This document shows, in pieces, positions 1 through 12,000 of a DNA stretch of 64,000 nucleotides (its first letter is position 1; the number at the start of each line of letters is the position of its first letter). Where the stretch lies: assembly GCA_948470475.1 (NCBI GenBank), contig OX419344.1:24421725-24485724 (forward strand). Direction: 5' to 3'. The position numbers were made by a program, and so were the translations under genes. The notes below the pieces were generated by a model that saw only the letters and a program-made list of their open reading frames with translations, was not told the DNA's origin and made no database searches. Origin of the DNA: Galaxea fascicularis. Its lineage: Eukaryota; Cnidaria; Anthozoa; Scleractinia; Euphylliidae.

Positions 1-73
1 GTTGGACTTCTTCAACCTTACTTGCAACAAAACTAAGAATGGGTCATTCTTCTTCTTCTTCTTCTTGTTTCAG
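1..73 (+). other. 3' end of a CFAP44 intron with TTC-rich acceptor tract
   Basis: The window opens inside an intron. A TTC/TTCTTC pyrimidine run at 48-70 leads to the acceptor cag at 71-73, and the exon opens in frame with Ser-Asp-Asp-Cys. Confidence 0.7.
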
Positions 74-3000
74 AGCGATGATTGTACCGTGTTTTTCTTC
101 AGTGTTGATGAGACTTACAAACCAATTGGTTTTATTGAAACTGCTTCTCCAGTTGTCTCAATGGAATGGTCGAAAAAACTGAAGGTAAACAATCGCTTTT
201 TGTCTAATATGTATTATTTTATCGCTTTTGTTCACAATTTCACGTATTATTTTAGTTTTCCTTTCCCTTTACTTGCTGTGACAAGACGTCTTTACTTTAG
301 GAAGCATGGTGTGCACAGACTGATTTCTAACTAAGGGTGTGGTGATGAAGATAACTAATATATTTTGTTACCAGGCTCCAAAGAGCTTACTCATCAGCTG
401 CAGAGATGGAACGGTGCTTCATGTTGAGGCTCCCGCGGCTGGAAAATATGACACGAGCAAGACTTACCACCTCCCCATGACAAATCTGAAGACCAAGGAG
501 TACCACTTCACGAGTGTTAAGGACAAACTCAGGGTGAATACCTTAAAACTGTGTGACTTGGAAATTACTAAGTTCTTGTTAGGTGACGAAAAACCTGACT
601 GGGATAAAATGTCTCCGATGGTCTTCCGTTATATTGTAACGCTGTCCTATATTCTTTTGTTTGATTTGACATCTGGAACTGGAGAAAACATTTCCGTTCT
701 ATCTACCTTGTATTAAAAACCAGTTTCAGATTTGACGACCAAAGACGAAGAACCGATTGCATTTTAAAACTCGGATTTCCTTGTGCAAAGCACAGGAAGC
801 ACTATTCATAAAGACGATTGACAGAGATAAACACACCAATCAAGAATCCTGGTGAGAAATTCTGGCGAGAAACAAATTCTCCTATCGCTTGTTTAAGAAA
901 ATATCGTCCTTGATATGAATTCATCTATCCGGTGGTATTCGTTTCTTTTTCGTGACAGAATACCTGTAATTACGGCGGTGAAGCAGGACCAAAAAAGATG
1001 TTTGTCTTCTACTAACAGTAAGATCTTCGTTTTCCCATAGAAAGCTGAGGAAGAAGCTCGGAAGGCCAAAGAAGAAGAAGAGAAACGAAAGAAGAGAGAA
1101 GAGGAACGAGCAAGACGGCGGGCACGAGGCTTGGAAGATGAAGAAGAAGAGGAGGAGGAGAAAAAAGAGGGTGAAGAAGGCGATGAGGAACAGAAGGAAG
1201 GCGAGGAGGCTGAGGAGGAACAGCACCATGAACCAGGAGAAATTATCAAAGGATTTTACTATGGCAAGACGGAGAAATTCTGGGTGTCCATGGTGGGTTG
1301 TACGGATACTTGAGAAGTGAAGAGTGACTGTTAACCCTTCAACCCCTAAGGGCGATCAATGCATAATTTCTCCTTATAGTACCACTGCTCAATTAAACAT
1401 AGAGGTTGTGAGAAAAAAGGAAGTGATCAACAAGGGACAGAGGTCTTGATTGTTTAACAAATTCTCCTCATTATTACCATAGAAAATGTATGGAAAACAG
1501 TATGGAGAAAATACATGCTGATATTATGGTGTAAAGGGTGGAAAGAGAGAATGAAGAGGGACCATCCATAAAGTGCCCTTGGTACCATACTGGGTATCTT
1601 CACTGATAACTAATGCAAAATAAAAATGCGAACTCGTTCAAAATGTTTACAGTTTGAAACCTGAGAAGCCCTAAGCATTATTGACAAATGATCTAACCTT
1701 AGTCTAATGCAAGAGACTTTAGAAGCCTCCTTGACATAATCCGGTGGCCTATTTGATACGTATACGTTCACTTAAATTCAAAGTTTAAAATTTTCAGAGA
1801 TGTGGAGACAACAAACAGCACCGGAAAAGTACTGCTCAGTAGCTTTCATTTGAATAGGCCATATTCGTATTCTCGGTATTGAACTGGATCTAACATGAAG
1901 CGGAGGCCCTTACGGGGGAATACATTTACATATGAAAAGATTCCCCCGCAAGAGCCTCCACTTCATGCTAGATCCAGGTCAATACCGAGAATACGAATAT
2001 GGCCTATTGTCACACTTTGGGATTTCATCCACAGACTCAAAACTGAGAACCACCTTGTACTGGCGTGTTGAGAAGAGCTGATCATAAGAAATATAGTTAA
2101 ATGTAATTTGATAATTTTCGCACTCAACGTTTATGTTATGGAGAAACGTTCGTTCCTCTAACTCACACATCTTGATATGTTTTCGTTTCAGGACGGTTGG
2201 GATGCAGGTTATCTGTATGAATGTGAGTTTGATGACGGCAAGAAGCCAGCGCCTGCGCAAGGACAAGAAGATACGCGAGACGAACCCATGAGATCTATAC
2301 CAGTGGACGACAGTGACGATAAACCAATCAGATCAGTGTGCTTTAGGTAAGGAGAACTGGGTTACTTGTTTCTGATATTGTTGAACCAATTAAAAGAAAC
2401 GGAGGACGCAATTAACCAATCAGAATGCAGGGAAACATCAAATTTCACCACTAGTGTTGGACTCTTTCCTTATTAGCTGTCACTTGTTGATCAACATAGG
2501 ACGTCGACATTTAATTGAACGGCTTTTAACAACAGATTACTTCATCTTTTGTTCTCTCACCACCCATGCGTGTTAATACTTGGAGCTTTTCGCTACAGGC
2601 TTCTAGCAGTGGGTAGTGGCCTGATCAGTCACTGTGGTCGCACTTACAGAGGATCACATGATTGGCCATTCCGAAATTCAAAAGGGAAAATTGGGGACGC
2701 TGTCACAAAATTAGAGACGTTTGTATGGATTTTGAACTATGTTTCAAGGTCTATAACTTGGTCTCTGTTCAACCTAAAAGAATCAAACTTGGTCATACGA
2801 CTAAACTCAATGTCAACGTTCATGTGATGGTGTCAATTTATCGATTACTTTAAAATTTGAAACTCGCCCCAGTTCCCTTTTGAATTTCGGAATGGCCAAT
2901 TATGAAGGATGTTCATTTGACGGGGTAGTCTTTTTTTTCGTTCACACATGTAGGTTGTAATCGTCTTGAATTAAGTTAATCTCAAACTGATCCGAGTGTT

Positions 3001-6000
3001 ATGAAATTGAATTGTGAAGCTTGTGGGATGTGGCTTGGAGTGACAAGAATACTTCCATCTTATGCTCGGGCTCAAACTTTACTTGGTAGATATAAAGGGT
3101 AACGCCCACTACTACGTGGTCGTAGTGCCCATTGCCCAGCTTACCTAGACACATTAATTTGCCATTGTTCTGATCCCGAGAGTACCCTCCAAGATGGTCT
3201 CATTTTGGTCGAACGCGGCTCTTTTCGCTTTTGAAAGTGTTCACACTTGAAGGTGGCATCATACTAACATACTCTGATCGATCCTGAACCAAACTACAGT
3301 ATACCCAACGTGTGAATGGTCCACTGACATTTTTTGTCGTTCCTTTCTTAGTCACTCAAGTAAATTCCTTCTTCTTGGGATGGACAATGGAGTGGTTCGT
3401 ATTCACCCGTTGGATGGCAAAAATGACCTGGAACACTTGAGCTCATACTGGGCGTTGAACGTGCACGACAACCATCGTGGAGGCATCAGGCACATCAAGA
3501 CCAGCTTTGATGATAAATATGTCTTCACTGCGGGAATGGACGGTAACTTCTTCGTGTTTAAGTTCATGGATAAAGCAGTGAAAGGACTTCAACTTCCACA
3601 TAGAATTTCTATACCATCAGCAAAGGTGAGAAAAAGAAAAATGGATCGGACGAATGGAGCGCTTACCTAAACTTAGGTCCCAGAACACAGAACACAGCCG
3701 GAGAGTTAGATGACTGTGAAAACGTTCCTCATGTCCGCATTTGTTTAGTGCTCATCAGTATGAGTGACTGAAAAGCTATAGAGTGGTTTTCAATTGAGTG
3801 TCGTAAAACCAAAACAAAGCAAATACTCAGACCAATCACAAGAGACGATGACAGCTCATTGAACCAATCAGCAAGGCGCGGGAAAATGCGCGCGTGCAAC
3901 TCGCGATTGGTTTTAGTTTTGCTTCTCATTGGCTGAGAAAGTGGCTCAAGTGTTGTCAACCAATCACAGAGCAAAGCAATCCAAAACCAAATCAAACGCG
4001 AATTACTTTCCACACTTAATTGAACATCGCTCTATCAGATAAAACATTTCAAAGAGGTTTTCGTTTTCGATGACTCCAAAGTTTACTTTTCATTTTTTAG
4101 AAACTGATTGGAGAAGAAGGTGAAGAGATAGTCAAAAAGATTGATGATATTGATGACCCAAACCATTACAGTATTGAACTGGAAAAGCAGAAAGCTGAAC
4201 ACGATCGGATGGTCAAACTGGCCGAGGAGAAAAAACAGGTAACTCTTAATTTGTCTTTGTTCTCTGGATGTACTTTTCGACTTGCGAGGGTTTCGCTGAT
4301 GACGCGCGCGCACCACAGTTAAGAGTCACTGTATATTGACTTGAATCGACACAAAACGTAACTGATTCCGTATTACTACAACTGCTACACTATCAGAATA
4401 CTGATTGGTTGTCATCATGAATTTAAACGTCAATAACTTCTAGACAAGGTTAGGGTCTGAACATTGAACAAAATGCTGCTGGCCATTAGTTCGAACATCC
4501 TTTATTGAAACCTTTGCAAACGTTTCACCAGATTTAAGCACGTTTGCATTCCCTATGTACGTGATTCTTTCTTTTTCTTGTGCAGAATATACGTCGGAAG
4601 ATAGCCAATTTAAGAAGAGCATTCAAGGAGCTGATGATCAAGAATCAAAAGCTTCCACCACATGTTCAAATTACGGCTAATGTAAGTTTAATCTTTCTAC
4701 ATTTCCACCTTTGGATTTGACAGTGATCCGTTGGAGTGTGGTTTAGCCCTGACAAGTGTCTATAAACTAACTGTTTTAAATGTGAAGGCAACTGCTATAT
4801 TTTCGTGGCACGGCAGTTAACTATTGTGTGTTTATTTTCCAGGAATTTGAAATCGACCCTGATCTTATCACAGAACAAAAAGCCGAGGTCCAAAATAAGG
4901 TAAACATTCATTATAATCTCAAAATTCTTTCATACCCCATTGGTATTTGTTTCGTTTTTGACTTTTGTCTTTTTTGGTGTTTTAGATTGGGCTTGTTCGC
5001 AAGGAGATGGCCTGGGAGGCGGAGAAGCACTTAATTGGATTGAGGAAATTGCAGAAAAGGTAAAAACAGATAATTAAAGTGATTTGTCAATGAAAGTCGA
5101 CCTTAAAGGTGTGTTTTACAGTCAATTTTACTCAGCGCGCAAGACTTAACTAAAACTTGAGCATGTTGCTCTCTAGCTATATAAGAGTTTTCCCCTGCTC
5201 TCTATGCTTCATGATTTGTTTAAATAATTCGATCGGTGTGCGTGCTTATTTTCCCTTGACAAACCCCTTACCACGTGATTTAATTACCTATCAAAACAAA
5301 TAGGGTAAGTCCTTAATCAATCACACAATTTCATCGATATCGGGACTGTAGGATCAAACAAACTATTGATTTTCTTTGGCTCTCTTTTCCTCGACAGATT
5401 CAAGGATGAGATCGAGTGTGATCGAATTGTTCTGCGCGCGTTTCTGTCTCCACATCTGGTCGCCTCTTTCCGAGCATCTAAACCTGACTACTTTCATCAG
5501 CTGCTGCAGGAAGCTGAAGGTGCAGAGGGACCTGACGGGACAGGAGCCGGAAGAAAAGGTTTTTCTAGTGGCGCAAAAGCTGCGGCTTTGGTATGGACTG
5601 AGTTGATTTAGGTTTTAAAGTATATTCAATGTTTCCCAGGCTCCTGATAGTTGGGCTCGAAACGGCAATATTAGAGGAGACGAAAGGATCTACGCACAAA
5701 GAGCACAGTCACTTTAAAAAGAAAGGAGTCTCCCCAGTGGTAGTGAATTTACCTTGTAGGTTGAGTGATAATGGGGTGATGGGTGTACGAAACACACAGG
5801 CCTGTGTAGCAGAGGTCGGGTTTTATGCCATTCCTTTCAACGTGACAATATGGTTTTTGTGTGGTATTCTGTCAGTGTAATAGTAAGAGGGCCAAGTTTT
5901 AAGTAGTGCCCAAGGAAACCTTGAACCTTTGATTGCGCTTCGGCAGTCGCAAATTATCTCGGACCATACCTACATGACGAGGTAGTGAATGAATGCTTGG

Positions 6001-9000
6001 TGAAAGGGCATCAAAAACGTCGCAACCCGTAACATGAGGTAATAGTTTAAATTAAGAGGTTAGAGGTAACTGAAGTCTGACGATAAATCGTTGGTATATT
6101 TCGAAATTTGGTTTAACAAATACTTCCATTTGGCGGCGCATGTGTAGTCTAAGAACGCACGTTTTTTTTACTTCTTTGACTTATGACGTTATTCGTGCGT
6201 CCATATTTGAATCGCAAATTCGTCTCGACCAATCAAAACAGAAGGCTTACATCGTCCATTGTATAATTGCTGACATTTTGCAGCTGAAGAAACGTGGAAC
6301 ATTAGATAAAATAACTGTAAACCAGCAGCAACACCAACAACAGCAGCAGCAGCAAGCTCCACCCTCACAGGGTCAGCTGAGGAGTAAGGTGGCCATAGCA
6401 CTGGCAAAAGCAGAGGCGCGAAGACAAAAGAGACTCGCGAGACAAGCAGAGGTATTCAAACGTGCAAATTATACTTCAACATTCTTGTACAGAATCCTTT
6501 CTTTTTCTATTTATTTCTTCTTGATGCGGAAGCGCTGAAGAGTGTTCAAGTAAAAGTAAAAATATAATTTGTTTATTTGTTAGTTGTTTACGCGCGCCAA
6601 CTATTCAAACGCGCGAACATTTTAAATTTGACATTTTAAATTTATGCCAAGGTCACGCGTACAATGATTCGTGTATTTTTTTTTTTTACTTCACTCGGAG
6701 TTGAATTTTGAAGACGTTTGACGGACTTGTAAATAAATGCTTCACGTTTCAAACGTACTTTTGGGACTTCATTCCCATTATTTGGGAAGATATTCAGTAA
6801 AATAGCTTTAAAATCCTTTCTAAGGTAGTTACAAAAGAATACTAAATAGAGACCATGTACTTGCTATGCTCGCAATGTGACAAATCCTGGCAGAAGTTTG
6901 TAACATGCTGGTTCAATCACAAGAATGACACCGGTGCGAGATGCAGGAAAGGATACAATCGGTGCTAACTTTGGGAAACGCGTACGCACGTAAGCTGTCC
7001 CAGTTTTTGAAGATAAAACACGTGTGCTTCGATTGACGTGGTGCGCGTTTTTAATGAAACATCTCTTTTCGCAATAAACCAGAAGAACGCTGGGCTCAAT
7101 CATGCGACCTCTTGTTGACCAGGAAAAGTTATTTGGTTACAAAGTGGTGGTTTGTTACGAAACTCTACCCGACTTACAGACAATGACAATGACTTAAACA
7201 ATGAAAATGATGATAAACTGTTGCTTTAGTGGGACGAGTTGTATCGTAACAAGCCGGATGAGGATTATCAGGATCCGAAAGATGTAGCTGCCATAAAAGA
7301 AGCGCGGGAAAAAATGGGAGACTACAAACTGAAAACAGCCAAAGATTATGTTGTTCCTGAGAGCCAGAGAGTAAACGCAGACAAGAAAAGAATACAGCTT
7401 TTGAACTTGCTTGAACAGGTAAACTGAGAAGTACACAATACTTGGTGCTCAAGAAGAGCTAGTGAAGGTTGGTTTAGATTCCAAGGTTTGCAGAGCTTAA
7501 GTGATCAAGGACGGAGTTTGAAGTGAAGTTTAGCAACACAGTGGGGTGTTACATGTAACCCATCTCAGGAAACTCAGTGTGACAATCGCTTCAGATAGGA
7601 TGCACACAGAATACCCAGTAGGATATCCAGTGTAATAGGAGTATTCAAATTAATACTCCCCAGTAGATTGGATGGTGGTCCATCACGAAATTACTGCTCC
7701 CCCTTAGATGGGATGCTAGTCCATCACAGTATACCCAGTATGAAGTGACTAGGAGTATTACTACTCTCTCCCCCCATGGAATTGGATGGATTGCTAGCCT
7801 CTGAAAGAATATCTAGTGTTGAGTGGCTAGGAGTATTGATATTTCTGCATGGGATGCTATTCCTCTACCGGATACCCAGGATGAAGTGACTAAAAGTATT
7901 CAAGGTTACTTTGGCAAGACGTTAGACCACCGCCTGTGACGATTTTATCTTAAACACCTCTTATTTGTTTTCAGATTCATCATTACAAGTTTGAATTCAA
8001 CCAGTCGTTCTTAGCATTACGAGAAAAGAAAATAAAGATTATTAAGGAGGTGAGGCATGAAACGTTTGCCACTGTTTTACCTCAGTGATCAATCCATTCG
8101 CCTTTATGATCTCCATCGTGTGATTTTTCTCTCAGATGAAAGAAACGGTTGCGAAACTTGAAGAGTTGCAGCGTCAAATCGACCCATACTCCAAACGGCC
8201 TATCCCTAAAATACCAGAGATGATGCCAGATGAATGCCCTGAAAAGTAAGTTCAGTCCACGTTTGTGAATGTCGCCTCAGCTGTTGGTAAATATATCAGG
8301 TGTACGGAGGGCGGGAAAATCGTGCAACCGTCAAAAAGCGCGGGAAAATTTGTCACCAGTAAATAGCGAGGGTAAAGAAGCTCAGGGCTAAAGCAAATGA
8401 AGAGCTGTTCGGTGAAGATGTTGATGCGATGAAATGTAAACTGCAATTGAAAGATCTTCCGGTTTATTGAATCATTTTATAATTTGAAGATTTACAAATC
8501 CTCCAAGCGCTTAGTCATCAGTTACTGTCGTTTCTTCTAAGCAGTATTGTCGGTGCCTGTCCCAGTCCCTTTTCTGACAAATCTCATCACAGTAGACACT
8601 AGTGTGGCAGGGACACATGTACATGTTAGGACTCAGTCTTCCGCAGTCTGTGCATTCAAATGTAAATCCATTACTCTCGTTGTCCGTTGATGTGCTAAGC
8701 TCTTCCTCGTCGCATTCTTTTGATTCTTCTATCTCGGAATGTTTCCTTTTCGTTCCAGCGAACTCGTTAGTCGCTTTCACCTTGGTTTCATTCACCTTGA
8801 AACAACAACAAATGGTAGTCATATTTGCCTTCTGTAAACAAGTCACAACAAAGTCTTTACGGCTAGCAAGAAACAACTCGAAATAAGTCTGGTGGGCACA
8901 AAAAGCAGTTATTAGTTGTAGCGATCATTCCGTTTAATTTCGACGGCGCGAAAATACTATTTAAAGAGGAAACTTTTTAACCACAAAATACGTTGGTTAA

Positions 9001-12000
9001 GTCCTCGTCATCTTACCAATGGCACGCACCAATTCACGTTTTGTTCCTCGTCAATCTGAAATTCAATTCCTAACCACTAATGACAAACGTTTTATTTTCC
9101 AAACCCTTACCGAGTGTTGACGCTCACTTGCTGCCTGTATCTCTTGTTCGTAGTCCTTTACTAAGGCCTGGATAGTTTCTCCCGCACTTTTGTAGACTCT
9201 GTTAACTGTTTCGCGACCTCGTTCTTTTTCCTTTTCAACCTGTTCACGGAGAGACCTTCTTTTCTTTTCAATCTCGGCTTTTTCTTCCTTTATCTTTGCA
9301 GCGGCGATCACGGCAGCTGTTTGTAGAACATTCACCTGGTAATCTTGAAGGAGAATCTTCATTCTTTCCTCACAAGTTTCTATCCTCTCCCGCAGTTCCT
9401 TAACCTTACCCAGGAGATCTTTTACCGACATCTTTTACTTTCTTTGCTATTCAGGCCGACAGCTATGCTTCCTTCCACGTCCGCGGCAACTGTTTTTCTT
9501 TTCTGTATGCACTTTTGTTCAGTTGCTATGGTTTGCATTTTCGCATTGATGACGGACGCCCTTTCGCGCGCGTGCGGCGCATTAGCACGCGTGCAACATG
9601 TGCGCGCGCGGTGTAAGTTAGGTATTCCATAACGGAAGACTTTCCTACTTTCTCCAGAATAAAGGAAGACTCCATTCGTTTGATCACCAATAGTCATCAT
9701 TAGCCAGTGACATGTCTCTTCCATTCCCTAGAGCATTCCATGGCATATTTGTGTAGTGTACCATCTCTGTCCAAGCGCTTCTTTTATTCGATAGTCTAAT
9801 TATCAAATTTTTACCCTTTTATGTCGCTAGATTAGTAAAATCAGCAGATGAATGACCAAAAAAACAACCGGCTTATTTTATCACCAGTTAGTTGAAAATG
9901 CGCCAGATTATGGTTTAACCGCAAAGTCGCTACGTACACCGTGTGAAAAACTCGGTTAACAAACACCTTGTGTAATTACCCGTAGACGCCTTGAGTACAC
10001 ACGTGACCAGCTGCTGGATTTTAAGAAACAAATGGATGAAAAGGTTGGTCAAGGTCACGGCGAAGAACAGGGCGGAGGCTTTGGAGGATTCGGTGGTTTT
10101 GGTGGAGGAGGAGGGAATGAGGTGAGACAACAAAAGAACAAAAAGCTTTATTTAAACTCGGTAATAATATAGCACACAAAGTGCTAAATAAACATATAAA
10201 ACTATAATACATTATCGTTGAAAAGTTCTTCGTACTCCGACTTACATGCTGGTGATTTCAATTTGTTCGAAAAAAGAAGCACCTAAATTCTGTCCTGTTG
10301 GAGCATAAAAGCGCGACTTGTTTACGATTCCCACTGTCTCGAAAATGACCTCAAGTTGGCCCACTTTGGCATGTGAGTAACGTAGGTTATTGCGTTGTAT
10401 AAACCGCAATACAAATTGACAAGACGAGGCATGCGAATTAAGGGAGGAGATTGGGATATATCAAAGCAACGTTATCACATTTACACCAACTTACAATCAG
10501 ATCCAGTTGAGCAGGGGAAGAGGTCACCAAGGAAATAAAATCAATGCCTCATCAGAGAGTACTTTTACACCCATTTTAAAATCTTTAAACTGTGATTACT
10601 TTCTTCGTTACTTTTTGATTAACCAGTGCTTACGGTTTGTGGTTTTAGCCCTCAAAACATGTCCCTCATGGCAGTAAACCAGGAACACAGCAGAGGGACC
10701 GGTCCATTTCCTCAGTATCGGTACATTCCTCTGGGAGACCAAAGTCCAGCTTAAGTACCTTGACGGACAAAGGGACACCCGAACCCGCGATAGAAGAGGT
10801 CAGCGAAGAGCCCTCGGCCTTGGAACAGGAAATCAAGTATGAAGAACAAATCAGGTTGGTAAAAAATACTGTTGAAATTGCAGGAAACCGCTGATCAGCT
10901 TTGGTTTGAAGCGACCTTAAGGCTCGGAGTAGTTTTGGAAATGAGGCTGGTGCCTGTTCGTGTACCTTAAAGGAAACCCCAAAAGTGGTCGTCTGATTGT
11001 CGCGTGTGTGTGGGATTACCACAATGCACAATTCACTTCGTGGAATATAGCGAGGGACTCCAAATGAATCTGCTACCAATTGCGCACATCACGGTGTGGG
11101 TATGGTGGCAGGTGCATCAAACTTTTGTTCTTGAAAGGTTTGTTGTCTTTGTAGTGTGAAGTTCCCTCCCTTGGACCGAAATTGTGGGGAAAACGAGTGT
11201 TTACATATGGGACGGTCTAATATCCGTTTCAAGTGACGTCGTGGTAACGAATATGCCGGGAAGTCAGTGTTGTGATGTCACCGCTTCTTAGTTTCAATTT
11301 TCTGGCCTAACGCTGATATCAACACATGTCAATAGCTTGACATAAAATTTATCTTTTTTGATGTTTTCTCCTGTTAGACTGCAGTATGAGCAAGATGAAC
11401 TAATCGATAAAATCAACAGTACACTCGAGAAATTTGACGCAGATCTGCGGTACTTGAGGCACGAAAAAACGCACCTGGAGGTCGCTGTTAAGTGCGCTGA
11501 TCTGAGGTAAGGCTCACAGAAAAATGTCAACACGTTAATCCCTAAGAGTGACCAATGCTTAATTTCTTCTTATAGTGACACTGCTGAATCAAACATAAAG
11601 GTTGTGAGAAAAAAGGAAGTGATGATCAACAACAATTCTCCTCATCATTACCACAGAAATGCATGGAAAACAGTGTAGAGAATTTACATGCTGATCAGTA
11701 TTAGGGTTTAAAGGGTTGAAGCGAAAAGAACGACGATTACTATTTTTCTGAATATTTCATGACACCGATATTGCGTTTTGCACTAAAAGGGAGTAAACGA
11801 TGTACAATTTCATGCTTACATATCAGTTCATAGCTGAAGAGCTCGTTTCAAAATGACACCGCCGTGAAATGAATAAATTCCTGTGTTTATGGTGAACATA
11901 CCTAGTTTAACTTGAAGGTTGCCAGTAAAGAAAAGGCTAGTTACCAGTTTTAAGGGAAAGTTGGCTGACTTCTCAAACGACGTTGTCATCGTTCAGAGCG

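Larger units (their letters stand above)
74..3625 (+). other. CFAP44: CFAP44 exons for the end of the WD-repeat part and charged insert
   Basis: The five exons 74-184, 375-533, 1041-1292, 2192-2346 and 3352-3625 encode beta-propeller-like sequence. Visible blade pieces are [47 protein letters not shown] and [19 protein letters not shown], each ending in the hydrophobic strand typical of WD40 blades. The third exon (1041-1292) interrupts them with a highly charged, mostly Glu/Lys/Arg stretch of about 65 residues before [13 protein letters not shown]. This is an insert expected to be disordered or helical. Exons 1-3 and their joins are phase 0, and the 2346/3352 join is phase 2 (AG+T gives Ser). 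Confidence 0.85.

Noticed and set aside
893..1249. Antisense Ser/Phe-rich open frames over 893-1249
   Set aside because: They are the mirror of the Glu/Lys-rich CFAP44 exon 1041-1292; low complexity explains them.
3070..3160. Possible inverted repeat around cactactacgtggtcgtagtg
   Set aside because: Arms of about 8 bp only, and the pairing does not extend into the flanks.
5629..5880. Open frame 5629-5880 as an additional CFAP44 exon
   Set aside because: It has an acceptor-like tttcccag before it, but the translation has no coiled-coil or CFAP44 character and contains no fitting donor phase.
9422..9724. Antisense open frame upstream of the MYND gene as an N-terminal extension
   Set aside because: It is in a different frame from the ATG at 9431, runs through the CpG-rich stretch and has no domain character; more likely promoter or 5' untranslated sequence.
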